DNA of 64,000 bases. Origin: Legionella sainthelensi. GTDB lineage: Bacteria > Pseudomonadota > Gammaproteobacteria > Legionellales > Legionellaceae. The stretch lies in NCBI RefSeq assembly GCF_900637685.1, contig NZ_LR134388.1:1871501-1935500 (forward strand), given 5' to 3'. Below are positions 39,815 through 48,129 of the stretch, one piece after another; position 1 is the first letter of the stretch; every line of letters begins with the position of its first letter. A program made the position numbers and the translations under genes. The notes under the pieces are model-generated. The model was not told the origin of the DNA. It did no database searches and saw only the letters and a list, made by a program, of their open reading frames with translations.

Positions 39815-40246
39815 TTATAGCAGTACGGCGTCGGGGTAGTAAATGCCAACCCCCCTGGGTACAAAAGTATATTTATTCTTTTTTTCTAAGTTTTTCTTTT
39901 TGCTATATCGTTCTTGATAGCGCTGATAGGCGTATTTAGCTTGCTCCTGGGTAACCACGTCAACTTCATTACCGTAGATGTCAATTCGTGCAGCATTTTC
40001 TTTTTGACAATTTAAATAAGCAGGGGAGGCGCTGTAATAGCTTAACGCATCACGAAGTGATTTTTTACTAAAAGGAGGAGAGTCCAACCGCTCATAGAAA
40101 TCAATGATATCATCAAATATACCAATCTTTAGGGGTTTTATTTGGCTGCCTTTTTTAAAAAAGGCATTGGGAAAATGTTCAATAAGCCAGTCAATAATTT
40201 GGAGCTTGTCTTTTTTTACTGTTGTTAACGATTGTTTATCCATCAT
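39815..40246 (-). CDS. ProQ/FinO-domain RNA-binding protein
   Basis: A 143-residue basic protein. Residues about 15-115 fit the ProQ/FinO fold: Leu-Ile-Glu-His-Phe-Pro-Asn-Ala-Phe, Pro-Leu-Lys-Ile-Gly-Ile, Leu-Arg-Asp-Ala-Leu-Ser-Tyr-Tyr-Ser-Ala-Ser-Pro-Ala-Tyr-Leu, and Asn-Ala-Ala-Arg-Ile-Asp-Ile-Tyr-Gly. Such proteins bind structured sRNAs and 3' ends; the Legionella ProQ-like protein RocC represses competence with an sRNA. The C-terminal part is a short Lys-rich tail, as in minimal ProQ proteins. It lies beside the Rsm-type sRNA locus, transcribed away from it. Confidence 0.85.
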   Translation of the reverse strand: MMDKQSLTTVKKDKLQIIDWLIEHFPNAFFKKGSQIKPLKIGIFDDIIDFYERLDSPPFSKKSLRDALSYYSASPAYLNCQKENAARIDIYGNEVDVVTQEQAKYAYQRYQERYSKKKNLEKKNKYTFVPRGVGIYYPDAVLL

Positions 40247-40401
40247 TTTTCTCTAAAGCAAAATCGAGATGCTGAATAAACTAGCATATCTTTCGAGAGA
40301 ATCAAGCATTAGACATGTATATCGTTGATTATTTCTTTTTGAAATTGATTGGTATGTTATTTTTTACAGAATTAACAGGAAGTTTTTTGCTTGATTTCTT
40401 G

Positions 40402-40415
40402 TAAGAAATTTCTCA
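40402..40415 (+). promoter_or_regulatory. LetA binding site upstream of the sRNA
   Basis: TAAGAAATTTCTCA matches the Legionella LetA consensus TNAGAAATTTCTNA at every fixed position. It lies about 180 bp before the predicted sRNA start, the distance typical of GacA/LetA activation of rsm genes. Confidence 0.8.
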
Positions 40416-40553
40416 ATTTCATTAAAGACAATTGCCGTTATTTTAAGTCGAACTTCATAAATATTAAACTAACTGATTGTTTTAAAAATTTTTTTTAAAA
40501 TTTAATCTTTTGGTTTCAAGTTACTCATTAAGGCGTTTCTAGTTTTAACAGCC

Positions 40554-40582
40554 TTGCGCTTCCTATTTTCTGTTGCTACATT
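40554..40582 (+). promoter_or_regulatory. Candidate promoter of the Rsm-type sRNA
   Basis: TTGCGC (40554-40559) and TACATT (40577-40582) are 17 bp apart, placing the start near 40590, directly before the first GGA-loop hairpin. Confidence 0.5.
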
Positions 40583-40589
40583 TAAGACA

Positions 40590-40721
40590 TGACTTATACG
40601 GATGTAAGTCAGACAAAAGGAATTGCAATCATATGGATGTGATTTTGTCAGGATGACAATAAGAACTTATAGTTCTTATACGGATGACTGCGGAAGCCAG
40701 GGTGGGAACCCTGGCTTTATT
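40590..40721 (+). ncRNA. RsmY/RsmZ-type CsrA-sequestering small RNA
   Basis: Seven GGA motifs occur in about 130 nt, at 40600, 40619, 40635, 40651, 40682, 40692 and 40705. Three lie in hairpin loops: GACTTA-TACGGATG-TAAGTC (40591-40610), AATCA-TATGGATG-TGATT (40627-40644) and TTGTC-AGGAT-GACAA (40645-40659). A 7-bp hairpin (40661-40677) and a strong terminator complete it. This is the architecture of RNAs that titrate CsrA to switch Legionella to the transmissive phase, and the LetA box upstream fits. Whether it is the RsmY or RsmZ ortholog cannot be told from one locus. Its 3' end abuts the convergent L,D-transpeptidase gene. Confidence 0.85.
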
Positions 40722-40722
40722 T
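40695..40722 (+). terminator. Rho-independent terminator of the sRNA
   Basis: AGCCAGGG (40695-40702) pairs with CCCTGGCT (40709-40716) around TGGGAA, followed by TTATTTAT on the plus strand. Confidence 0.85.
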
Positions 40723-41398
40723 ATCCTACCAAGTAGCCAGAACGCGATAAAAACTTTCTATCAGGAAAATAAGCAAAAATTACAGAACCATTTTTGATGG
40801 TATTAATTACTGGTTTTGCTAGCGTTTGTGCGACTGCTGGACAGCCCCAAGATAATCCTGCGCGCCCAGCTTTTTTTATAAAGTCTGGCTCCACATACCA
40901 CGCACCATGTATCACTACGCGTCGACTTAATGCATTATCGTTGATGCCTTTCTCTAAACCTTGTAAGTTTAAGGAGTAACCTTTACTACCAATATAGGTA
41001 TCTTTTGTAATGTAAGTTCCTAAACTGGATTGTTTGCTGGAAGGGACATTAGAAAAGTGATTTGCTCTATTTACACCAGAATTTCTACCGTGTGCAACAT
41101 AAGTATTGTAAAGAAGGCGTTCTCTACGAAGATCAAAGATCCACATACGTTGCTTATTTGAGGGTAATGAGTAGTCAATTACAGTCAATACAGGCTTTTT
41201 AACACTACCTTTTTTGCTCGCATTTTTATAAGCAGTTAAAGCAAGTTTTAATACTTTTTTGTTTAACTGTGGTGCCTTATGGCTTAAGTGTTCTACTTTA
41301 GTATTAATATCAGTTTCAGACTGAGCAAACGAAGCAGTGCTCGTTGTAATATTACTGGTCAAAATCAAAGTTGAGACTAGAGTCAATAAAGTATTCAT
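40721..41398 (-). CDS. L,D-transpeptidase catalytic-domain (YkuD_2-type) protein
   Basis: A 225-residue exported protein with a signal peptide to about residue 26. It has the pattern of the murein L,D-transpeptidase catalytic family: His-Gly-Arg-Asn-Ser-Gly (103-108), Phe-Ser-Asn, Ser-Ser-Leu-Gly-Thr-Tyr (124-129), Gly-Tyr-Ser-Leu-Asn-Leu-Gln-Gly-Leu-Glu, His164 in Val-Ile-His-Gly-Ala, and Cys186 in Ser-Trp-Gly-Cys-Pro-Ala-Val. It probably forms 3-3 peptidoglycan crosslinks or attaches proteins to peptidoglycan. Divergent from putA. Confidence 0.88.
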   Translation of the reverse strand: MNTLLTLVSTLILTSNITTSTASFAQSETDINTKVEHLSHKAPQLNKKVLKLALTAYKNASKKGSVKKPVLTVIDYSLPSNKQRMWIFDLRRERLLYNTYVAHGRNSGVNRANHFSNVPSSKQSSLGTYITKDTYIGSKGYSLNLQGLEKGINDNALSRRVVIHGAWYVEPDFIKKAGRAGLSWGCPAVAQTLAKPVINTIKNGSVIFAYFPDRKFLSRSGYLVG

Positions 41399-41877
41399 AC
41401 TTCTCCTTTGTTTTTCTTATTCACCGTTACTGTTCTTCAAAAAAATGGTGATTATATTAACAAATCATGTAATTGTAAAATTAGAAGGGCCTTAATTGTT
41501 CATCAGGGTGAAATATTACTCAATTCATAGGTTTAATTCGGTGTTGCAAGCCGAGTCTGACTTAAAACTAGTCTAAAAGTAAAAATTTAAACCTGTTTGT
41601 GTGTATAAAAAATTAACAAACATGTATTAATTTGTACTTTTAGATTATAAATAAATCTTAATTTGTGCTGAAAATGAGTTGCTTTATCTTCATTTCATGC
41701 TGAAAAAGGTAATTTTTACAGCAAAAATAGTTTAAGTGCATTCCATTTTATAGGGTACTAAACTATACTTCATTCTTCCTTTTAAAACTATCCTAACCCC
41801 TGATTCTACCTATCTCATCTAAGTTTTAGAGAGAAAGAGTCAAAAGAATAGTTCTAAGTTTGATTTCGGAGAATACT
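41399..41877. other. Divergent promoter region of the transpeptidase gene and putA
   Basis: I see no gene, RNA or strong hairpin in these 479 very AT-rich bases. They must hold both promoters; several AT-rich -10-like boxes exist and none stands out. Confidence 0.4.
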
Positions 41878-44800
41878 ATGCTGGAAAAGCAAATCATGCA
41901 GTTACCCGAAGGAATACGAGCTGCCATTAGTCAGGCCTATCGTGTTGACGAGTTATCATTGATAACAGAGCTTTGTGAAAAAGCGACACTAGGTGAACAG
42001 CAATTGATTGCTATTAGAAACAGTGCAACTAAATTAGTTGAGTTAGTACGAACTGAGCGTAAAAAAAGTACTGGTATTGATTCATTTTTGACACAATATG
42101 CTTTATCAAGTGAAGAGGGCATTGCACTGATGTGTCTTGCTGAAGCATTACTTCGCGTGCCTGACAGCGCCACAATTGATAATTTGATTAAAGATAAATT
42201 ATCTGGCGGTGACTGGAAATCTCACATTGGTCAGAGTGATTCATTTTTTGTAAATGCAACAACCTGGGCATTAATGTTAACTGGAAAGATCCTTACTCCT
42301 GAAAAAGCACAAACTACGTTAACAAAATCATTAATGAAACTTATTAATCGCAGTAGTGAGGCTGTAGTTAGAAAGGCAGTAGATAAAGCAATGCGCATTA
42401 TGAGCAAACAATTTGTGATGGGGCGAACCATCAATGAAGCGCTCATGCGTGCCAAAAAGAAAGAGGCTCAAGGTTATCGTTATTCTTACGATATGCTAGG
42501 TGAAGCAGCACTTACTTCTGTGGATGCGATGCGTTACTTCGAAGCCTATAAACGAGCAATAGAGGCTATAGGTAAACAGGTCGCAAAAGACTCCGATGTA
42601 TATAAACGCCCAGGAATTTCTATCAAACTTTCCGCATTACATCCACGTTATAATGAAAGTCAACACGATCGCGTTATGGCTGAATTGACACCTAAACTGT
42701 TAGCATTGGCTTGTTTAGCAAAGGAATACGGAATTGCTTTAACGGTTGATGCTGAAGAATCTGAGCGTTTAGAGCTATCTCTTGATGTAATCGAACGTGT
42801 CTTTGATGATGAAAGTTTAGACGGATGGAATGGCTTCGGCTTAGCAGTTCAATCCTATCAAAAAAGAGCCTTTTATGTATTAGATTGGATTGCTGCACTC
42901 GCAAGACGAAAGAAGCGACGTATAATGGTGCGTTTAATTAAAGGTGCATATTGGGATAGTGAAATTAAGAAAACGCAAATGCAAGGATTGGCAGAGTACC
43001 CTGTGTTTACACGAAAAGTTTTTACAGATGTTTCCTTTCAGGCCTGTGCAAAGAAAATTTTAACTATGACTGATGCAATTTACCCACAGTTTGCCACTCA
43101 TAATGCTTATTCTGTTGCTATGATCTTGAACATCACAGGAGATTATCGAGATTTTGAGTTTCAATGCCTCCATGGGATGGGGAATGAGTTATATCAGCAA
43201 ATCGTACCCGCGGAGCGTTATGGTATCCCATGCCGTATTTATGCACCTGTAGGAAGTCATGAAGACTTACTACCTTATTTAGTAAGGAGGCTATTAGAGA
43301 ATGGTGCTAATTCTTCGTTTGTCAATCGTATTGTTGATGATAAAGCGCCTATAAATTCTTTAGTTGAAGATCCTGTTGAAAAAGCTCAGTCTTTATTGCA
43401 TAAAATGAATAAAAACATTCCTTTGCCAGAAGATATATTTCAACCCTCTAGAAAAAATTCTAAAGGTTTTGATTTTTCTGATCGTATTGAACGTACTTTG
43501 TTACAGCAAAAAATGGCAAAAATTAAATTGCAACAATGGGCTTCAGGGCCTATTGTGGCAGGGAGTGTCCTCTCTAAAGGTGAAAAGCAACAAATAGAGT
43601 CACCACAGCAAATTGAAAATATCATTGGAACGGTTCAAAATGCAACGCTTGAAGATGTAGAGTACGCCTTATCACAAGCGACAAAGGCTTTTTCTATATG
43701 GTCAAGTACCTCTGTTCGAGAAAGAGCCGCATGCCTCAATCGTTTTGCTGATTTATTGCAAGAAAATGATACAGAGCTTATGGCTTTAGCGTGTCTTGAG
43801 GCAGGTAAAACAATGAATGACTGCATCGCTGAGGTGCGGGAAGCGATTGATTTTTGTCGTTATTATGCAGCGCAGTCACAGCAAATATTGACCCATTCTG
43901 TACGCTTATCAGGCTATACCGGTGAGTTAAATGAGTTAAGTCTTCATCCACGCGGAACCGTATTATGCATTAGCCCATGGAATTTTCCCTTAGCTATTTT
44001 TACAGGCCAAGTTGTTGCCGCGCTGGCTACTGGAAATTGCGTTATAGCTAAACCTGCAGAACAAACTCCTTTAATTGCTGCATATACTGTTAAATTGCTG
44101 CTTCAAGCAGGAGTTCCGGAAGGCGTAGTACAATTGCTTCCTGGGCCTGGCGAGACGATTGGTGCTGCATTAGTGGCGGATAAAAGAATAAAAGCGGTTC
44201 TCTTTACTGGATCAACGGACACAGCACATCTTATCAATCGTTCTTTGGCGACACGCGGTGGGGAAATTATTCCCTTAATTGCTGAAACCGGGGGACAAAA
44301 TGCGATGATTGTTGACTCTTCTGCCCTGTTGGAACAAGTAGTTGTTGATGCGGTAAACTCTGCGTTTGGAAGCGCAGGCCAAAGATGTTCGGCGCTACGT
44401 GTGTTATTTGTACAAGAGGAAGTTTATCCAAGAACAATAGCACTTTTAAAAGGTGCCATGGCTGAATTAGTAGTGGGTGATCCTCGTTGGTTAGTTACTG
44501 ATGTGGGACCCGTTATTGATAAAACCGCTTTATCTACATTAAGCGATCATGTAGATAATATGAAAAAACGTTTTGAAATTATTTATCAATGTCCATTAGA
44601 TGAATCACTTGAATCAGGCTATTTTATGCCACCGACTGCTATTGCAATAGACCATATAAGTGCATTGGAGAAGGAGGTATTTGGCCCTGTGTTGCATGTC
44701 ATTCAATTCAAGAGAAAAGATTTAGATCTCATTATTGAACAAATCAATGCCACCGGCTATGGTTTAACTTTAGGAATTCATAGCCGAATTAATGAAACTG

Positions 44801-45024
44801 TTGAATATATCAGGCAAAGAGTCCATGCAGGTAATTGTTATGTGAACCGCAATATGATAGGTGCTGTTGTAGGCTTACAACCTTTTGGAGGAGAGGGACT
44901 ATCAGGGACAGGACCCAAAGCAGGGGGACCTAATTATTTAATTAGGCTTTGTCATGAACGAACTTATACCGTAGATACTACCGCTGCGGGTGGTAATGCA
45001 AGCTTAATGTCTTTGCCGGATTAA
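41878..45024 (+). CDS. putA: Bifunctional proline dehydrogenase / 1-pyrroline-5-carboxylate dehydrogenase
   Basis: PutA oxidises proline to glutamate in two steps, with FAD then NAD. The 1048 residues lack an N-terminal ribbon-helix-helix domain, so unlike E. coli PutA it is not a DNA-binding repressor. Residues about 150-450 are the FAD barrel (Arg-Pro-Gly-Ile-Ser-Ile-Lys-Leu-Ser-Ala-Leu-His-Pro-Arg-Tyr; Leu-Ile-Lys-Gly-Ala-Tyr-Trp; Ala-Thr-His-Asn). Residues about 530-1000 are the aldehyde dehydrogenase (Pro-Trp-Asn-Phe-Pro, Ala-Glu-Thr-Gly-Gly-Gln-Asn, Ser-Ala-Gly-Gln-Arg-Cys-Ser). ATG 41878 follows CGGAG; an upstream in-frame TTG at 41860 is less likely. Confidence 0.96.
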   Translation: MLEKQIMQLPEGIRAAISQAYRVDELSLITELCEKATLGEQQLIAIRNSATKLVELVRTERKKSTGIDSFLTQYALSSEEGIALMCLAEALLRVPDSATIDNLIKDKLSGGDWKSHIGQSDSFFVNATTWALMLTGKILTPEKAQTTLTKSLMKLINRSSEAVVRKAVDKAMRIMSKQFVMGRTINEALMRAKKKEAQGYRYSYDMLGEAALTSVDAMRYFEAYKRAIEAIGKQVAKDSDVYKRPGISIKLSALHPRYNESQHDRVMAELTPKLLALACLAKEYGIALTVDAEESERLELSLDVIERVFDDESLDGWNGFGLAVQSYQKRAFYVLDWIAALARRKKRRIMVRLIKGAYWDSEIKKTQMQGLAEYPVFTRKVFTDVSFQACAKKILTMTDAIYPQFATHNAYSVAMILNITGDYRDFEFQCLHGMGNELYQQIVPAERYGIPCRIYAPVGSHEDLLPYLVRRLLENGANSSFVNRIVDDKAPINSLVEDPVEKAQSLLHKMNKNIPLPEDIFQPSRKNSKGFDFSDRIERTLLQQKMAKIKLQQWASGPIVAGSVLSKGEKQQIESPQQIENIIGTVQNATLEDVEYALSQATKAFSIWSSTSVRERAACLNRFADLLQENDTELMALACLEAGKTMNDCIAEVREAIDFCRYYAAQSQQILTHSVRLSGYTGELNELSLHPRGTVLCISPWNFPLAIFTGQVVAALATGNCVIAKPAEQTPLIAAYTVKLLLQAGVPEGVVQLLPGPGETIGAALVADKRIKAVLFTGSTDTAHLINRSLATRGGEIIPLIAETGGQNAMIVDSSALLEQVVVDAVNSAFGSAGQRCSALRVLFVQEEVYPRTIALLKGAMAELVVGDPRWLVTDVGPVIDKTALSTLSDHVDNMKKRFEIIYQCPLDESLESGYFMPPTAIAIDHISALEKEVFGPVLHVIQFKRKDLDLIIEQINATGYGLTLGIHSRINETVEYIRQRVHAGNCYVNRNMIGAVVGLQPFGGEGLSGTGPKAGGPNYLIRLCHERTYTVDTTAAGGNASLMSLPD

Positions 45025-45033
45025 TAAGTTTCA

Positions 45034-45053
45034 GGTTGGGCCTTGGCCCAGCC
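45034..45053 (+). terminator. GC-rich hairpin after putA, REP-like
   Basis: GGTTGGGCC (45034-45042) pairs with GGCCCAGCC (45045-45053) over a 2-nt loop with one G-T pair, 10 bp after the putA stop. No T tract follows. The GGTTGGG core is shared with the palindrome at 39775-39800. Confidence 0.55.
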
Positions 45054-45161
45054 ATGAGTAAAATTTGAATTTTAGTAATTAGGCTAAGGCCTCTATGGTT
45101 ATACTTTTCTCTATATAGTCACAATAACTGGAAGTTACAAACGCTTAGTGGAGTGATTTTG

Positions 45162-46010
45162 ATGAAACGATGCTACATAATTTTACTTCTATGTCTTTGT
45201 TTTTTCAATACTACTCTGCTTGCGTCAACAATGAAACTGTCTAATGCTGATCAATTTATTTCCTACACCGAAGTTGGCCAAGGCAAACCTCTTCTACTCA
45301 TTCATGCATTTCCAACTGATCAACGCTTATGGCAACCCCAACTGGAAGGGCTAAAAAAACATTTTCATGTTATTACTTTAGATTTATGGGGCTTTGGCCA
45401 ATCATCAGGAGGGGATGGACGGGCAATTTCAATGAGTGAATATGCGGATGAAGTAAAACAATTGCTGGATTACTTAAACATTGATAAAGCAATTATTGCA
45501 GGCGAATCAATGGGTGGCTATATTGCTCTTGCATTTCTGCAAAAATATACAAATAAAACAGCAGGATTAGTGCTTTCCAATACTCAAACTCTAGCTGATA
45601 GCGAAGAAATGAAAGCTACGCGAGAAGCTACGGCTCTTGATGTATTAGAAAACGGGATAGATAGTCTAATAAAAGGATTTATGGCAAAGTCTCTTTCTCC
45701 AAATGCTTCGGAGGAAATTAAAGCTTATCTTTATCATATTTTAACTCAGCAAAAACCAACTGCTCTTGCTTCTGCATTGCGAGGTATGGCGTTACGTGAA
45801 ACGACTTCGCACGTGTTGGCGACAACTACAGTACCTGTGCTTATTATAACAGGTGAATTTGATAAGATCATTTCTCCACAACAAAGTGTCGCGATGCATG
45901 CTCTTTCTAAAAATAGCCAACTTGTCATTTTAGCTGATGCAGGGCATTTATCTAGCTTTGAACAACCCAATTTGTGGAATCAATCTGTGATTGATATGTT
46001 TGCCTATTAG
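45162..46010 (+). CDS. Exported alpha/beta hydrolase
   Basis: A 282-residue hydrolase with a signal peptide (to about residue 22, Leu-Leu-Ala-Ser-Thr). The fold markers are His-Ala-Phe-Pro-Thr-Asp (oxyanion region), Leu-Asp-Leu-Trp-Gly-Phe-Gly, the nucleophile elbow Gly-Glu-Ser-Met-Gly-Gly, the acid in Gly-Glu-Phe-Asp-Lys-Ile and the His in Asp-Ala-Gly-His-Leu. It resembles 3-oxoadipate enol-lactonase-like hydrolases, but the export signal argues for an ester or lipid substrate outside the cytoplasm. GTGGAG precedes ATG 45162. Confidence 0.8.
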   Translation: MKRCYIILLLCLCFFNTTLLASTMKLSNADQFISYTEVGQGKPLLLIHAFPTDQRLWQPQLEGLKKHFHVITLDLWGFGQSSGGDGRAISMSEYADEVKQLLDYLNIDKAIIAGESMGGYIALAFLQKYTNKTAGLVLSNTQTLADSEEMKATREATALDVLENGIDSLIKGFMAKSLSPNASEEIKAYLYHILTQQKPTALASALRGMALRETTSHVLATTTVPVLIITGEFDKIISPQQSVAMHALSKNSQLVILADAGHLSSFEQPNLWNQSVIDMFAY

Positions 46011-46170
46011 AATGAGTTTTTCTTCTCCAGAGATTTAAAAAAGCAGAAACAGAGTTTTGTTAGAGAGGCTATGCAACGGTGGCCTCTCTAGATAACATGT
46101 ACTTTTTCTACATAGGTTGAACGATACATTCTTTGTTCTATATTATTGATTGCTGTTATTACTACTTAAT

Positions 46171-47739
46171 TTATCCTTCCATAGATAAATTAGATTTAGA
46201 TCGTAACGCCTCCTTTGCTTCTTCTACTATTTTATTGAATTCTTTGATTGAACTGGTTTCTAAATTAAGCACTCTTGTTCTTACACTTTGCCCAGTTCTT
46301 AGTATGTTATACTCGTTTGACTCTTTAAATCCACGGACTATCATATTTAGGGTATCTTCATTTGGTGCGCCTAAAAGTTTATCTTTAATATCGGCTAATA
46401 TATTTGCTTTCAGTGTATCTCCTCTAAACACTCCATTAAATTTTTCAGAGTCCACAGGAAACGCATGAAATCTATTTCTATGGGTGTAGCCTAATTGGGA
46501 GTGATTTTGGATGCTACTTTCAATCCTTTGAGGTAGGTCTTGATGTAAATCAGGTATAGAACTACTTAATTTTTCATACTGAGTTGCCCATTCATTTTTA
46601 TTTTCATTGTATTTTTTTGCAAATTGATCTGCATCGTATAAACAATTAAAAGTAAGTCCCTTTTTATTCATTTCACTTATACCATCAAGTCCATTTGATT
46701 TTGCTGTTGCAGCTAAATCAAGAGCAAGATCTCTTTTCCAGGGCATGGTTTGATAAAAAAAAGGTACTCCTATCGAAATTGTTTCGCTAAGGGATTGATC
46801 TCCTGTCGCGCAAACAGGATTTTTTTGTCGCTTACACGCCTGCATCATTGTAATCATAGTATCTTTTCTAAGTGGAAATGGATTGTTTAAATTAATTGTT
46901 ACCACGTTATCATTCATTCCATCTTTACCGGGAATATTATGTGTTTCCCCTTTGTATTTGATTTTAAAATGACACTCATACGGATTGTTTTGTTTTAACT
47001 CGTTAATATAAGAGTCAAAAATGTCAGACGTAATTCGAGTAAAAACCTCTGCTGGTTTTTGATTCTCTGAATTGACTATTGTACTGGTGACAAAATACAA
47101 ATAACTTAGTAATTCTTTTTTGAATGTGTCTGGATTTACTCTAGGTCCAGATTCATGATTATTCAGATAAGCAAAAAATATTTGGTTTTCCTCTTCCATT
47201 TGGATTAATGGCTTTCCAATTTTTTGCTCGTCTTCAACATGTATTGTTTGGCTTTCTTCAAAGTTACCTAAAAACATACCACTAGCTTCTGGTCCAGGCC
47301 CAGTTGGAATCGAATTAGAACCAAAATATTTATAGCTATACTCGGGTATAACAATAAAAGGTATATTATTGATAGCTGCTAATCGTTTAGAGGCAGCACA
47401 ATCTTTTTCAACTATCATTGGACCATAAACAATACCTTTAGGCTGAATCTTGGCAATTTCTTCTCTTAATTGCCAAGATTGAGCGATTGCTTCAGATCTT
47501 TTGCTTTCGCTATGAATAATGCGTACATTTTCTTCACCAATCTTATTTTTTAAAGCCTGGACGAGACTTTTATCCTTTAATGACTCGTCTCCCATATCAT
47601 TAAGTAGAATGACAAATGATTGATCATTATTATTCCGTTGATAAGTATCAATCATTTTATCTATAAATGATAAGTCCCCCATTGTTCCTGGTTCGATTAC
47701 AGCCAGGATCATAATCGGTTTGTTAGATATATTAGGCAT
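46171..47739 (-). CDS. Large cytoplasmic protein, possible GT-B glycosyltransferase and Dot/Icm effector
   Basis: A 522-residue protein without signal peptide. The N-terminus (Ile-Leu-Ala-Val-Ile-Glu-Pro-Gly-Thr-Met-Gly-Asp) and a later Asn-Pro-Phe-Pro-Leu-Arg segment followed by Val-Cys-Ala-Thr-Gly-Asp-Gln-Ser-Leu-Ser-Glu-Thr-Ile-Ser-Ile-Gly-Val-Pro-Phe-Phe-Tyr-Gln resemble a GT-B-fold glycosyltransferase with its donor-binding loop in the C-terminal half. Near the end, Glu-Glu-Ala-Lys-Glu matches the EExxE E-block of Dot/Icm substrates. GGAG precedes the ATG. The glycosyltransferase idea is from pattern only. Confidence 0.5.
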   Translation of the reverse strand: MPNISNKPIMILAVIEPGTMGDLSFIDKMIDTYQRNNNDQSFVILLNDMGDESLKDKSLVQALKNKIGEENVRIIHSESKRSEAIAQSWQLREEIAKIQPKGIVYGPMIVEKDCAASKRLAAINNIPFIVIPEYSYKYFGSNSIPTGPGPEASGMFLGNFEESQTIHVEDEQKIGKPLIQMEEENQIFFAYLNNHESGPRVNPDTFKKELLSYLYFVTSTIVNSENQKPAEVFTRITSDIFDSYINELKQNNPYECHFKIKYKGETHNIPGKDGMNDNVVTINLNNPFPLRKDTMITMMQACKRQKNPVCATGDQSLSETISIGVPFFYQTMPWKRDLALDLAATAKSNGLDGISEMNKKGLTFNCLYDADQFAKKYNENKNEWATQYEKLSSSIPDLHQDLPQRIESSIQNHSQLGYTHRNRFHAFPVDSEKFNGVFRGDTLKANILADIKDKLLGAPNEDTLNMIVRGFKESNEYNILRTGQSVRTRVLNLETSSIKEFNKIVEEAKEALRSKSNLSMEG

Positions 47740-48129
47740 AACACACTCCTCAAAAGAAATACTTTTGTATTAAATTTAATCAGTGCAGGGTTATGAGGAA
47801 ATTAAAGTGACTCATCAGAATGTGTTGGGGGTATTCTGATTTTGTAATTTTGAAATATGATTCAATGCAATTAACATGCGTTGCATCGCTAGGTTACTTG
47901 AGTAATAATTTAAAATTTGTACAACAACTCATCATCAGGAGATCGATATTTTTACTAGCTACTTGTTGAACACGATATGAATGGTCGTTATAAGGTGAGG
48001 GCTACTTTCTTTAGGCATGAATTAAGAAAATTACGGCTATTGGGTTTCTCAAGAGGGCTAGTCTATTAAACCCAGGCAACTTCCCTGGGTTATTATAGAT
48101 TAAAATAATTAAGCATGAATTTTTAATCA
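47740..48129. other. Intergenic region with two hairpins
   Basis: No gene supported in 390 bp. TCAGAAT (from 47816) and ATTCTGA form a 7-bp stem, and ACCCAGG/CCTGGGT near 48069-48093 forms another behind the permease gene, a likely weak terminator for it. Confidence 0.4.

Noticed and set aside
39691..39939. Open frames across the palindrome on both strands
   Set aside because: They overlap the 3' end of the ProQ-like gene and the palindrome, and have no start site or family likeness.
46133..46468. Plus-strand open frame of 111 codons
   Set aside because: It lies opposite the end of the 522-residue gene, has no ribosome binding site and resembles no protein.
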